Source: Gordonibacter massiliensis (ex Traore et al. 2017)
GTDB taxonomy: Bacteria; Actinomycetota; Coriobacteriia; Coriobacteriales; Eggerthellaceae
Direction: 5' to 3'
NCBI GenBank assembly: GCA_900170005.1
Contig: LT827128.1
Span: 2,476,168 to 2,540,167 of the forward strand
Length of the DNA stretch: 64,000 bases
Part shown: positions 15,357-23,108 of the stretch, piece by piece
Numbering within the stretch: position 1 is the stretch's first letter
Layout of the letters: every line of letters starts with the position of its first letter
The notes under the pieces: generated by a model
What the model was told of the DNA's origin: nothing
The model's input: only the letters and a program-made list of their open reading frames with translations
Databases searched by the model: none
Position numbers and translations under genes: made by a program

Positions 15357-17198
15357 CTACTCCACCTTCTCGTCGTTGCGTTGCTGGTGGCGGGTGAGCA
15401 GGACGCGCCAGATCACGTAGACGCCCAGCACGAACGCGCCCAGGTACCCCAGAATGCCCAGCAGCGGCACGCCTAGCAGCTGCGGCTGCATGGCCGTTTG
15501 CGCTATGAGGCTGGAGCCCACGAACAGGCCGGCCGAGATCAGCGCCATGGCCACAATGCCGCTCACGGAGTAGAGCGCTGCGGTGAAGTCGCTCGGCACG
15601 TGCAGGTCGGCGCCCACCTTCACCTGCCCGCGATCGAGCATGTCCAGCGTGTGCGACACCTGCGTCGGCAGGCGCGTGGCCGCCTCGGCGGATGCGGTCG
15701 TGGCGGTGAACAGGCTCTTCGCCTTCGCTTCCATCGCGTCGAGGTTGAACATCTGGCGCCTCACGTGGTTGGAGATGATCTCCACCACGCTCGCCTCCGG
15801 CGCGATGTCCACCAGCACGCCCTCGATGGTCATCATGCCGCGCGCGAGCATGGTGAGCGACGGCGGCAGCGTGAGGTTCTGCGTGCGCATGACCTCGATC
15901 ACGTCGAGCAGGGCCGTACCCACGTTGATGTCGGCGAGGTCGGCCGACGCGTACGAGTCCAGAAGCGCGCTTATCTGGCCGAGCAGCAGCCCGTGGTCCA
16001 CCGGCCCGTGCGCCTTGGCCAGCGCGAGCAGCGCGTCCTTGAGCGCGAACGCATCGTTCTGGGCCACGGCAGTGAACAAGCGACCCACGATGGCCCGCTC
16101 GGACGACGAGAGCGACCCCGTCATCCCCAGGTCGATCCACACGATGTCGCGCCCGCGCACGAGGATGTTGCCCGGATGCGGGTCGGCGTGGAAGAAACCG
16201 TCGTCGATGACCTGGGTGACGTAGCTCTCGGCCAACCGCCTCCCCAGCGCCACCGGATCGTCCCCCTGGGCGCGCAGCGCGGGCACGTCGTTGATGTGCA
16301 CGCCGTCGACGTACTCCATGACCAGCACCTCGTCGGTGCTGAACGCGGGGTACGGACGCGGGCTCTCCACGTGCGGCTGGTCGACCAGCTCCGCGCCGAA
16401 ACGCTGCAGGTTGCCCAGCTCCACCGAGAAGTCCACCTCTTCGGCCGTGGTGCGAGCCAGCTCGTCCACCAAATCGCCCAGCGTGAGCATGATGCCGTCG
16501 GGCACGTGCGTGAGATCGGCCAGGGCCAGCGCGTGCCGGATGAGCGTGATGTCCTCGGCCATCTGCTCCACCACGTTGGGTCGGCGCACCTTCACGGCCA
16601 CGACCGCCCCTTGTTCCGTCGCGGCCCCGGCGGCAACGCCCGCAGCCGCGTCGGCGGCGGAATTCTCGCCCGCGCTCCGACCCGCGGCGCCAGAGGAATC
16701 GCCGGCCGCGTCTTCTTCCGCGTCCCCGCCCGTGCCTCCAGCCGCTTCCCCCGCCGCAGGCCGCTTTTCTTGCGCGCCCGCCGCCACCGGGTCGCCCAGC
16801 CCCTGCGCCAGCCGCGCGCGATGCACCTGGGCAACCGATGCCGAGCCCAGCGGCTGCTCCTCGATGTCGGCGAACGTCTCGCGCCACGGATGTCCCAGCG
16901 ACGCCTCTATCGTGTCCACGATCACCGAGAACGGCACGGGGGCCACGTTGGCGCGCAGGGTTTTGAACGCATCGGCGTAGGCTTTGGGAATGACGTCGCT
17001 GCGGTTCGAGGCGATTTGGCCCATCTTCACGAACGTGGGCCCCAGATCCTCGAGGATGGCCGTGGCCTTCTCGGGCGTCAATCCCGAAAAGGCGTGGTGC
17101 TCGCGCAGTATCCTCTCGATCTCGTGCATGCGGTGGCCGGACGTGTTGTCGCGCAGCGTGATCTCGGCCGCACGCAGCACTTCGCGGAATGTGGGCAT
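15357..17198 (-). CDS. AarF/UbiB-family atypical protein kinase
   Basis: A 613-residue protein. The N-terminal KxGQ motif appears as VKMGQIASNRSDVIP near residue 58, the Ala-rich nucleotide loop as GSASVAQVHRA near 118, the invariant lysine as VAVKVRRPN (K203), and the catalytic core as DGFFHADPHPGN and WIDLGMTG. Two membrane helices close the protein, with a basic tail. UbiB proteins are ATPases or kinases linked to isoprenoid-quinone or lipid handling; here menaquinone is the likely connection. Residues 132-198 are a Gly/Ala/Glu-rich insertion between the nucleotide loop and K203, absent from ordinary members. GAGGAGG precedes ATG 17198. Confidence 0.9.
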   Translation of the reverse strand: MPTFREVLRAAEITLRDNTSGHRMHEIERILREHHAFSGLTPEKATAILEDLGPTFVKMGQIASNRSDVIPKAYADAFKTLRANVAPVPFSVIVDTIEASLGHPWRETFADIEEQPLGSASVAQVHRARLAQGLGDPVAAGAQEKRPAAGEAAGGTGGDAEEDAAGDSSGAAGRSAGENSAADAAAGVAAGAATEQGAVVAVKVRRPNVVEQMAEDITLIRHALALADLTHVPDGIMLTLGDLVDELARTTAEEVDFSVELGNLQRFGAELVDQPHVESPRPYPAFSTDEVLVMEYVDGVHINDVPALRAQGDDPVALGRRLAESYVTQVIDDGFFHADPHPGNILVRGRDIVWIDLGMTGSLSSSERAIVGRLFTAVAQNDAFALKDALLALAKAHGPVDHGLLLGQISALLDSYASADLADINVGTALLDVIEVMRTQNLTLPPSLTMLARGMMTIEGVLVDIAPEASVVEIISNHVRRQMFNLDAMEAKAKSLFTATTASAEAATRLPTQVSHTLDMLDRGQVKVGADLHVPSDFTAALYSVSGIVAMALISAGLFVGSSLIAQTAMQPQLLGVPLLGILGYLGAFVLGVYVIWRVLLTRHQQRNDEKVE

Positions 17199-17282
17199 GG
17201 TTCGCCTCCTCGTCGTTACAGCCGCCCCATCGTAGCATGCGGAGCATCGGCGAACTACCCGGCTCCTTCATTCAACAGCAAG

Positions 17283-17310
17283 CTGAAAACTAGCAAGAGC
17301 GTGGTATGAT
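17283..17310 (+). promoter_or_regulatory. Promoter giving a near-leaderless DMT transporter mRNA
   Basis: CTGAAA (17283-17288) and TATGAT (17305-17310) are 16 bases apart. The ATG follows the -10 box by only 9 bases and no Shine-Dalgarno sequence is present, so transcription should begin at or within a few bases of the start codon. Confidence 0.55.
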
Positions 17311-17319
17311 GCAGCGGCT

Positions 17320-18306
17320 ATGGCCCGCATTGTGAAAACATCCGCTTCTTTGCCGCTTTGGACGTACAAGGCGTTCCTGTTGGTGGCCGCGGCCATCTGG
17401 GGGCTGGGCACCGTGGTCATCAAGTCGACGGTTGACGCGTTCCCGCCCGCCTGGATCGTGGGCGTGCGCTTCACGGCCGCGGGCATCATCCTGGGCGTTA
17501 TCATGCTGCCCCGCTTCAGGAAGAGGATCGATGCCGACCATCTGCGAAAAGGCGCCGTTTTGGGCGTGCTGGTGTTCCTGTCCTATTGGAGCAACTCCAC
17601 CGGGCTCACCGACACCACGGGGTCGAACAGCTCGTTTCTCACCTCGCTGTACTGCGTCATCATCCCATTTCTGGGATGGGCACTGCGCGGGCCGCGACCC
17701 ACGCGCTTCAACATCGCGGCCGCCGTGGTGTGCGTGGCGGGCGTCGGGTGCGTGTCGTTCGCGAGCGGCGCGGGCTTCTCGCTGCGCTTCGGGGACCTGA
17801 TCACGCTGCTGTCCGCCCTGTTCCTGAGCTTCCATGTCATATACACGTCGAAATTCGCGCCCGGCTGCGACATGACGCTGCTCACCGTCATCCAGTTCCT
17901 CGTGGCGGGCGTGCTGGGCCTTGCGGCCGGGCTCGCCTTCGAGCCCCTGCCGAACTTCGCCCAGCTGGGAGCGGACACGTGGACGAGCCTGGCCTACCTG
18001 GCCGTGTTCGCCTCGTGCGTCGCCCTGCTGCTGCAGAACCTGGCGGTGGCCCACGTGGACCCGGCGCCCGCCTCGCTGTTTTTGGCCACCGAGTCGGTGT
18101 TCGGCGTGCTGTTCTCGGTGCTGTTTCTGGGCGAGTTGCTCACGGCGCCGCTGTTCGCCGGCTTCGCGCTCATCTTCGCCGGCATCGTGGTAAGCGAGTA
18201 CCTGCCGCAGCGCGCCGCAAAGAAAGCCGCGAGCGAGGCGGAAGCGGCACCGGAAGCCGAGCGGCCCGAACAGGGCGGCGAAGGCTCGCTGGCAAACCGC
18301 TCGTAA
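17320..18306 (+). CDS. DMT-superfamily transporter (EamA)
   Basis: A 328-residue membrane protein with about ten helices in two EamA repeats; the first repeat opens LLVAAAIWGLGTVVIKS and the second contains DLITLLSALFLSFHVIYTSK. A charged C-terminal tail rich in Glu/Ala is cytoplasmic. Substrate unknown; family members export amino acids or metabolites. It resembles the DMT gene at 53908-54981 in sequence order and in lacking a ribosome-binding site. It is divergent from the AarF/UbiB gene. Confidence 0.88.
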   Translation: MARIVKTSASLPLWTYKAFLLVAAAIWGLGTVVIKSTVDAFPPAWIVGVRFTAAGIILGVIMLPRFRKRIDADHLRKGAVLGVLVFLSYWSNSTGLTDTTGSNSSFLTSLYCVIIPFLGWALRGPRPTRFNIAAAVVCVAGVGCVSFASGAGFSLRFGDLITLLSALFLSFHVIYTSKFAPGCDMTLLTVIQFLVAGVLGLAAGLAFEPLPNFAQLGADTWTSLAYLAVFASCVALLLQNLAVAHVDPAPASLFLATESVFGVLFSVLFLGELLTAPLFAGFALIFAGIVVSEYLPQRAAKKAASEAEAAPEAERPEQGGEGSLANRS

Positions 18307-18415
18307 GAACGGTAGCCCCGAAGGCGCGTCTCCTCATCGAATTACCTCTCATAATGCAGCCCGCGAACCTACTTCCTTTTACTTTGCTCGCTAGTCCCCC
18401 TTGCATATATTCTAC

Positions 18416-18454
18416 TATTACGAGAAAATACAAGATATTGAATTTCTCGTAATA
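18416..18454 (+). promoter_or_regulatory. 12-bp inverted repeat abutting the ATPase ribosome-binding site
   Basis: TATTACGAGAAA (18416-18427) and TTTCTCGTAATA (18443-18454) pair perfectly across 15 bases. The right arm ends directly at the GGAGAG of the following gene, and a TATATT -10-like box lies at 18406-18411. It may be an operator or an mRNA hairpin limiting translation. Confidence 0.65.
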
Positions 18455-18464
18455 GGAGAGCGCC

Positions 18465-19661
18465 ATGAAGCTCATACGCCGAAACGGCTACCTGTCGAAG
18501 CTCGCCGAGGTCGAAGGGACACCCGACATCAAGGTGATCACCGGCGTGCGCCGCTGCGGCAAGTCAAAGATCCTCGAGATGTTTGCCCAAGAGGTGCAGG
18601 AGCGCGACCCGCAAGTCAACATCATCCAGGTTAATTTCAACCTTGTTCAATTCGAACCGCTGCTAGAATATCGTGCTTTGTGCGATCATATCGAAGGCCA
18701 ATATATCGAGGGAACCCAAAACTACGTGTTCATCGACGAAATCCAGATGTGCAAAGGGTTCGAGAAGGCCATCAACAGCCTGCACGCCTCCGAAAAGTAC
18801 GACCTGTACATTACCGGTTCGAACGCCTTCCTTATGAGCAGCGACCTCGCGACGCTGTTCACTGGACGTACCTTCGAGCTTCCCGTCTTCCCGTTCTCGT
18901 TGGCGGAGTTCATGCTGTACTACGAGTTGGACGACGCAACCGAGGCCTTCGCGCGCTACACGATCGAAGGCGGTATGCCCGGCTCCTACGCCTACCGAAC
19001 CGACGAGACACGCTACTCCTATGTCGCCGACGTGTTCGACACCCTCATCGTTCGAGACATTCGGCAAAAGCACGGCATCCGCAATGTGGATGCGCTCGAC
19101 CGCGTTGCGGATTTCCTGATGGACAACGTATCGAATGTCACGTCGTCAAACAGTATCGCCGAAGCGCTATCCCGCGTCGGTTCCAAAACAAGCGACAAGA
19201 CAGTCGGCTCCTATCTAGGCTACCTCTGCGACGCCTTCGCCTTCTACAGGGTACGCCGTTACGATACGCGGGGGAAACGCTATCTTGCGTCGGGGAACAA
19301 ATACTATCTGAGCGATCATTCCTTCCGATACGCTAAGCTGGGCACCAGAAACATGGACTACGGACGCGTTTACGAAAGCATGGTGGCCATCGAACTGATG
19401 CGTCGCGGCTACGAGGTATACGCCGGCATGCTCTACGAGAAAGAGATCGACTTCGTGGCGATGCGGCGCGGAGAAAAGCGCTACATCCAGGTGAGCGACA
19501 ACATCTCGGACAAGGGCACGTTCGAGCGCGAGTGCGACCCTCTGCTGAGAATTCGCGACGCTTATCCGAAGATTGTTTTAGCCAATACGCATCATGATCT
19601 ATACACCTACGAGGGGATTGAAGTGCGCGACCTCGCTTCATGGCTCGCTTCGCCCGAATAA
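18465..19661 (+). CDS. AAA-type ATPase with DUF4143 domain (second copy)
   Basis: A 398-residue protein. Walker A is GVRRCGKSKIL near residue 27, Walker B is YVFIDEIQMCKG near 90, and sensor 1 is YITGSNAFLMSS near 118. The C-terminal nuclease-like region carries YEKEIDFVAMRRGEKRYIQV, matching the E/D-x-K pattern of the PD-(D/E)XK-like DUF4143 fold. It is only distantly similar to the ATPase at 13925. GC content is lower than in neighbours, consistent with transfer. GGAGAG precedes ATG 18465. Role unknown; proposals for the family include toxin-antitoxin-like or defence functions, but none is shown here. Confidence 0.88.
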   Translation: MKLIRRNGYLSKLAEVEGTPDIKVITGVRRCGKSKILEMFAQEVQERDPQVNIIQVNFNLVQFEPLLEYRALCDHIEGQYIEGTQNYVFIDEIQMCKGFEKAINSLHASEKYDLYITGSNAFLMSSDLATLFTGRTFELPVFPFSLAEFMLYYELDDATEAFARYTIEGGMPGSYAYRTDETRYSYVADVFDTLIVRDIRQKHGIRNVDALDRVADFLMDNVSNVTSSNSIAEALSRVGSKTSDKTVGSYLGYLCDAFAFYRVRRYDTRGKRYLASGNKYYLSDHSFRYAKLGTRNMDYGRVYESMVAIELMRRGYEVYAGMLYEKEIDFVAMRRGEKRYIQVSDNISDKGTFERECDPLLRIRDAYPKIVLANTHHDLYTYEGIEVRDLASWLASPE

Positions 19662-20096
19662 GCCGGACGCAGACAACCCATCACCCGTACATGGTCAGCA
19701 GGTCGCAAAACCGATCAAACGTTGAGGGGGTCAACCGAAAAGAGCCTAAGACGAGCATCGCACAGCTACAAGCCGTTCCCTCTCCCGCCATTGATCCGCT
19801 CGCACATGTTTTTTCATCGTATCCGCGCCTCGACGTACGAGACCCGCATCCGAGTATCCCCCTTAAAGATTAATGACGATTGCGTAAAGGACGCCCAGAA
19901 TAGCAGGGCTTTATGGCAAGATGGAGCATTGCATAGTCATATGCAGGGACACACGACGACCACGCTCGCGCGCACGGCACGCGAGCCGGCGATGCAGGCG
20001 CGCGAAACCTGCCGGCGCTCGATCGCGCACGCGGGGCACTGCGACCGCGCAAGGCAACTTCACCGGTCGAGACGCGCGCGATAAGGAGACACGACG
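19662..20096. other. 435-bp spacer before the FHA/PknB cluster
   Basis: No convincing gene or hairpin terminator. The right half shifts to the high GC of the cluster. A TTGCAT-type sequence near 19927 could belong to the cluster promoter, but no clear -10 was found. AAGGAG lies 8 bases before the fhaA start. Confidence 0.5.
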
Positions 20097-21380
20097 ATGG
20101 GCTTTCTTTCGAGGTTCGAAGGCAAGATGGAAGACACGTTCGAGGGAGCGGCCGACCGCATGGTCAACGCCCCCATCTCGCCCGTGCAGATTGCCAAGAA
20201 GGCCGAGAAGCAGATGCGCCGTGAGAAGATGGTGGGCGCCGGAAAGCAGTACGCCCCCACGCTCTACACGGTGCTCGTGAACCCCGAGGACGATCAGCGC
20301 CTGTTCGGCTACTATCCCACGCTGGCCGGGGAAACGGAAACGTACCTGGCGGCGAAGGCCGCCGACGAAGGGTTGGTCATGGATGGGCAGCCCCTCGTGC
20401 GCTTCATCGTGGACGAAGGTTTGAAGCACGGTAAGTTCGACGTCATCGCCGAGCCGGTGGCCGCGCCCATCATCGCCCAGCTGCGCGCCGAGGAGATGCA
20501 GCGCTACGGCATCGGCGGCGGGGCGGCTCCGGCAGGCTACGGCGCGGCTCCGGCCCAACCCTACGGCTACGGTCAGCCTGCGGCGCCCGCCGGCGGATAC
20601 GGAGCGCCCGGCTACGGCGCGAACGGCGCCGCGTTCTCCGGCTACGCCGGAGCGGGCGATCAGGAGATCGCCCCAACGGTTCAACCGAGAGCTGCGTATC
20701 CGGCAGCGGATGCCGCGCCCGCCTATGCCCAGCCCCAGCCCTATCAGGACCTCGACGCGGGTTTCGATGAAGCCGCAGGATACGACGACTTCGACCAGAA
20801 CGGCAAGCCGCCCCTGCCCTACGTGCCCGAAGACGAGATAGACTACTCCATCGACTACGGCGAGTACACGTTCGACAGCCAGGACTTCGACGACTACCGC
20901 CAGAACGGCCGCTCGCAAGGCGCACCCATCCCCAACGGCGCCGCGGCGGCGGGAGCCGCAGTCGCGGCAGGCGCGGCGGGAGCCGCAGTCGGCTATGCCG
21001 CCCAAGCCCCCGCAGGGGCGCCCGTCGCCGCCGACACGGTGGTGTTCGCGGGCGGAGCCGGGCAGGCCAACCCCGTGCCCGACCAGCGCGCGGTGCGCGC
21101 GAGCCTCATCGACACCACGAACAACCGCACCTACACGCTGGCGACGTCGCGGTTGCTCATGGGCCGCGAGTCGAAGAACGACATCGTGGTCAACGACATC
21201 AACGCCAGCCGCACCCACGCCGAGCTGCGCTTCGAGCCCCAGGGCGTATGGACCATCACCGACTTGGGCTCCACGAACGGCACGCTGGTCAACGGCGCCG
21301 AGATAGCCACCCAACCGCTGTACGAGGGCGACCGCATAACCATCGGCATGACGAACTTCGTGTTCACCCAGGCGCAGTGA
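20097..21380 (+). CDS. fhaA: FhaA: DUF3662 and FHA domain protein
   Basis: A 427-residue cytoplasmic adaptor. The N-terminal DUF3662 domain begins MGFLSRFEGKMEDTFEGAAD and contains the conserved NPEDDQRLFGYYPTLAGE stretch. A long disordered middle (about 145-330) is rich in Gly/Ala/Tyr/Pro with acidic tyrosine repeats. The C-terminal FHA domain shows GRESKNDIV, SRTHAEL and DLGSTNGTLVNG, the phosphothreonine-binding set. In actinobacteria FhaA is a PknB partner that modulates peptidoglycan synthesis and lipid II flipping. It leads the cluster fhaA-fhaB-PP2C-SEDS/PBP-pknB. Confidence 0.92.
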   Translation: MGFLSRFEGKMEDTFEGAADRMVNAPISPVQIAKKAEKQMRREKMVGAGKQYAPTLYTVLVNPEDDQRLFGYYPTLAGETETYLAAKAADEGLVMDGQPLVRFIVDEGLKHGKFDVIAEPVAAPIIAQLRAEEMQRYGIGGGAAPAGYGAAPAQPYGYGQPAAPAGGYGAPGYGANGAAFSGYAGAGDQEIAPTVQPRAAYPAADAAPAYAQPQPYQDLDAGFDEAAGYDDFDQNGKPPLPYVPEDEIDYSIDYGEYTFDSQDFDDYRQNGRSQGAPIPNGAAAAGAAVAAGAAGAAVGYAAQAPAGAPVAADTVVFAGGAGQANPVPDQRAVRASLIDTTNNRTYTLATSRLLMGRESKNDIVVNDINASRTHAELRFEPQGVWTITDLGSTNGTLVNGAEIATQPLYEGDRITIGMTNFVFTQAQ

Positions 21381-21435
21381 CGCAGGAGGACGCGCGGATG
21401 ATAGTTCCCGACCGCATAGAGCGAGGAGTGCACTC

Positions 21436-21849
21436 GTGATCGACGTCGTACTGCTGATCGGACGCCTGCTGTTCGTGGCGCTGCTGTACCTGTTCCTGTT
21501 CGCCATCATGAAGACCGGCATCGGCCTCGTGCGCGGCCAACGCAAGAAGGAGCGCACGTGGAACCTGTCGGTGGAGCGCGGCCCCAAGGAGCTGCGCGGC
21601 GTGTCCATCGTCGTGCGCGGGCCCGTTATCGTGGGCCGCAGCCCCGGAGCCGACATCGTGGTGGGCGCGGGTTACGTGTCGGGCCGCCACGCGCGCTTCT
21701 CCCTCATGGGGCAGAACCTGTTCGTTGAAGATTTGGGCTCCACGAACGGCACGGCCGTGAACGGGCAGCTCATCGGCGAGCCGGTGGCCCTGAAGAACGG
21801 CGACGTGGTCAACGTGGGCGACGTGGCCATTCGCGTGAGGTTCGCCTAA
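21436..21849 (+). CDS. fhaB: FhaB: membrane-anchored FHA domain protein
   Basis: A 137-residue protein starting with GTG 21436 after GAGGAG. One N-terminal membrane helix (about 3-24) is followed by a basic linker and an FHA domain with GRSPGADIV, SGRHARF and DLGSTNGTAVNG. FhaB (FipA-interacting) binds phosphothreonine on PknA/PknB substrates at the cell pole or septum. Its stop overlaps the ATG of the phosphatase gene by one base (TAATG). Confidence 0.92.
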   Translation: MIDVVLLIGRLLFVALLYLFLFAIMKTGIGLVRGQRKKERTWNLSVERGPKELRGVSIVVRGPVIVGRSPGADIVVGAGYVSGRHARFSLMGQNLFVEDLGSTNGTAVNGQLIGEPVALKNGDVVNVGDVAIRVRFA

Positions 21850-23108
21850 TGGCCGCCGAACGCTCGTACAAGTCGACGCCGCACACGCGCAAAGGCGCCA
21901 CCACCACGTTCGGCAGCCGCACCGACATCGGCTGCTTGCGCGACCACAACGAGGACAGCCTCATCGTCACGCCTCCCCTGTTCGCCGTCGCCGACGGCAT
22001 GGGCGGGCACGCAGCCGGCGAGGTGGCCTCCGAGATTGCCGTGAATGTGCTGGCCGAGCAGGCGCCGGCCCATCCCGACCCCGAGGCCCTCGGCCGCGCG
22101 GTGGAAGAGGCGAACCGCGCCATCATCCACGCGGCCCGCGAAGGACGCGGACGCGAGGGCATGGGCACCACCGTGACCGCCGCCATGCTGGAAGGCGAAC
22201 GGCTCATCGTGGCCCAGGTGGGCGACTCGCGCGCCTATCTGCTGCACCAAGGCAAGCTCCAACAGCTCACGCGCGACCACAGCCTTATGGCCGACATGAT
22301 AGAAGCCGGGCAACTCACGCCCGAGGAGGCGCGCACGCACCCGAACCGCTCGGTTATCACCCGCGCGCTGGGGAGCGACCCGCACACCCAGCCCGACCTG
22401 TACGAGATCAACGTGGAGACGGGCGACCGTTTGCTCGTATGCTCCGACGGCCTTTCGAGCATGGTGCGCGACCAGGACATAGAATCGGTGCTGGCCCGCG
22501 TACGCGACCCGCAGCGTTGCGCATCGCAGCTGGTGAACGAGGCTATAGCGGCCGGCGGCCACGACAACGTCACCGTGATCGTGGCCGACGTCACGGGCTT
22601 CGCCGAGGTGCGCCGCAAGAAGATGGCGCGCAAAACGAAATTCAGCATCGCGCTCGTGCTCGTGCTGTTCGCTGCCATCGTGGGCGCCACGGCCTGGGGC
22701 ACGAACGAGTACCTGCACAACGCCGCCTACCTCATCGACCAAGACGGCAAGGTGGCCATCTACCGCGGCGTGCCGGGCAATGTGTTCGGCCTGAGCTATT
22801 CCGAGCTGGTGGAATCCACGGACGTGGCGGTGAGCGACTTGCAGCCCGGGTTCCAGGAACGGCTGAAGGACGGCTGGCGCGTGGACAGCGTGGAAGCCGC
22901 CGAAGAGCTGGTCAAGGAATACCAAGCGGACATCGACGCCAAAGCGAAGCAGGGCGAGGCCCAAAAGAGCGCCCAGGGTTCGACCGAAGGCGATAAGACC
23001 GCAGACGGCGCCTCGACCAACGGCTCGACCGCGACGGGCGCCGGCGCCAACGGCTCGCCCGACGCGAACCCGTCCGCTTCCGCCGGCACCCAAGGCGGTG
23101 CCGCATGA
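21849..23108 (+). CDS. PP2C-type Ser/Thr protein phosphatase
   Basis: A 419-residue phosphatase that reverses PknB phosphorylation. The catalytic domain (about 20-255) carries the metal-binding motifs RTDIGCLRDHNEDS, DGMGGHAAGE, GTTVTAA, VGDSRAYL and SDGLSSMV, and ends with GGHDNVTVI. A membrane helix lies near 265-285 (ALVLVLFAAIVGATAW), followed by an extracellular domain of about 135 residues with a low-complexity Ser/Thr/Gly end. This matches actinobacterial PstP. It is translationally coupled on both sides (TAATG with fhaB, ATGA with the SEDS/PBP gene). Confidence 0.94.
   Translation: MAAERSYKSTPHTRKGATTTFGSRTDIGCLRDHNEDSLIVTPPLFAVADGMGGHAAGEVASEIAVNVLAEQAPAHPDPEALGRAVEEANRAIIHAAREGRGREGMGTTVTAAMLEGERLIVAQVGDSRAYLLHQGKLQQLTRDHSLMADMIEAGQLTPEEARTHPNRSVITRALGSDPHTQPDLYEINVETGDRLLVCSDGLSSMVRDQDIESVLARVRDPQRCASQLVNEAIAAGGHDNVTVIVADVTGFAEVRRKKMARKTKFSIALVLVLFAAIVGATAWGTNEYLHNAAYLIDQDGKVAIYRGVPGNVFGLSYSELVESTDVAVSDLQPGFQERLKDGWRVDSVEAAEELVKEYQADIDAKAKQGEAQKSAQGSTEGDKTADGASTNGSTATGAGANGSPDANPSASAGTQGGAA

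Noticed and set aside
14000-20000. Defence island built around the two DUF4143 ATPases
   Set aside because: The two genes are 3.4 kb apart, separated by housekeeping-type genes, and no nuclease, methylase or toxin gene accompanies them.
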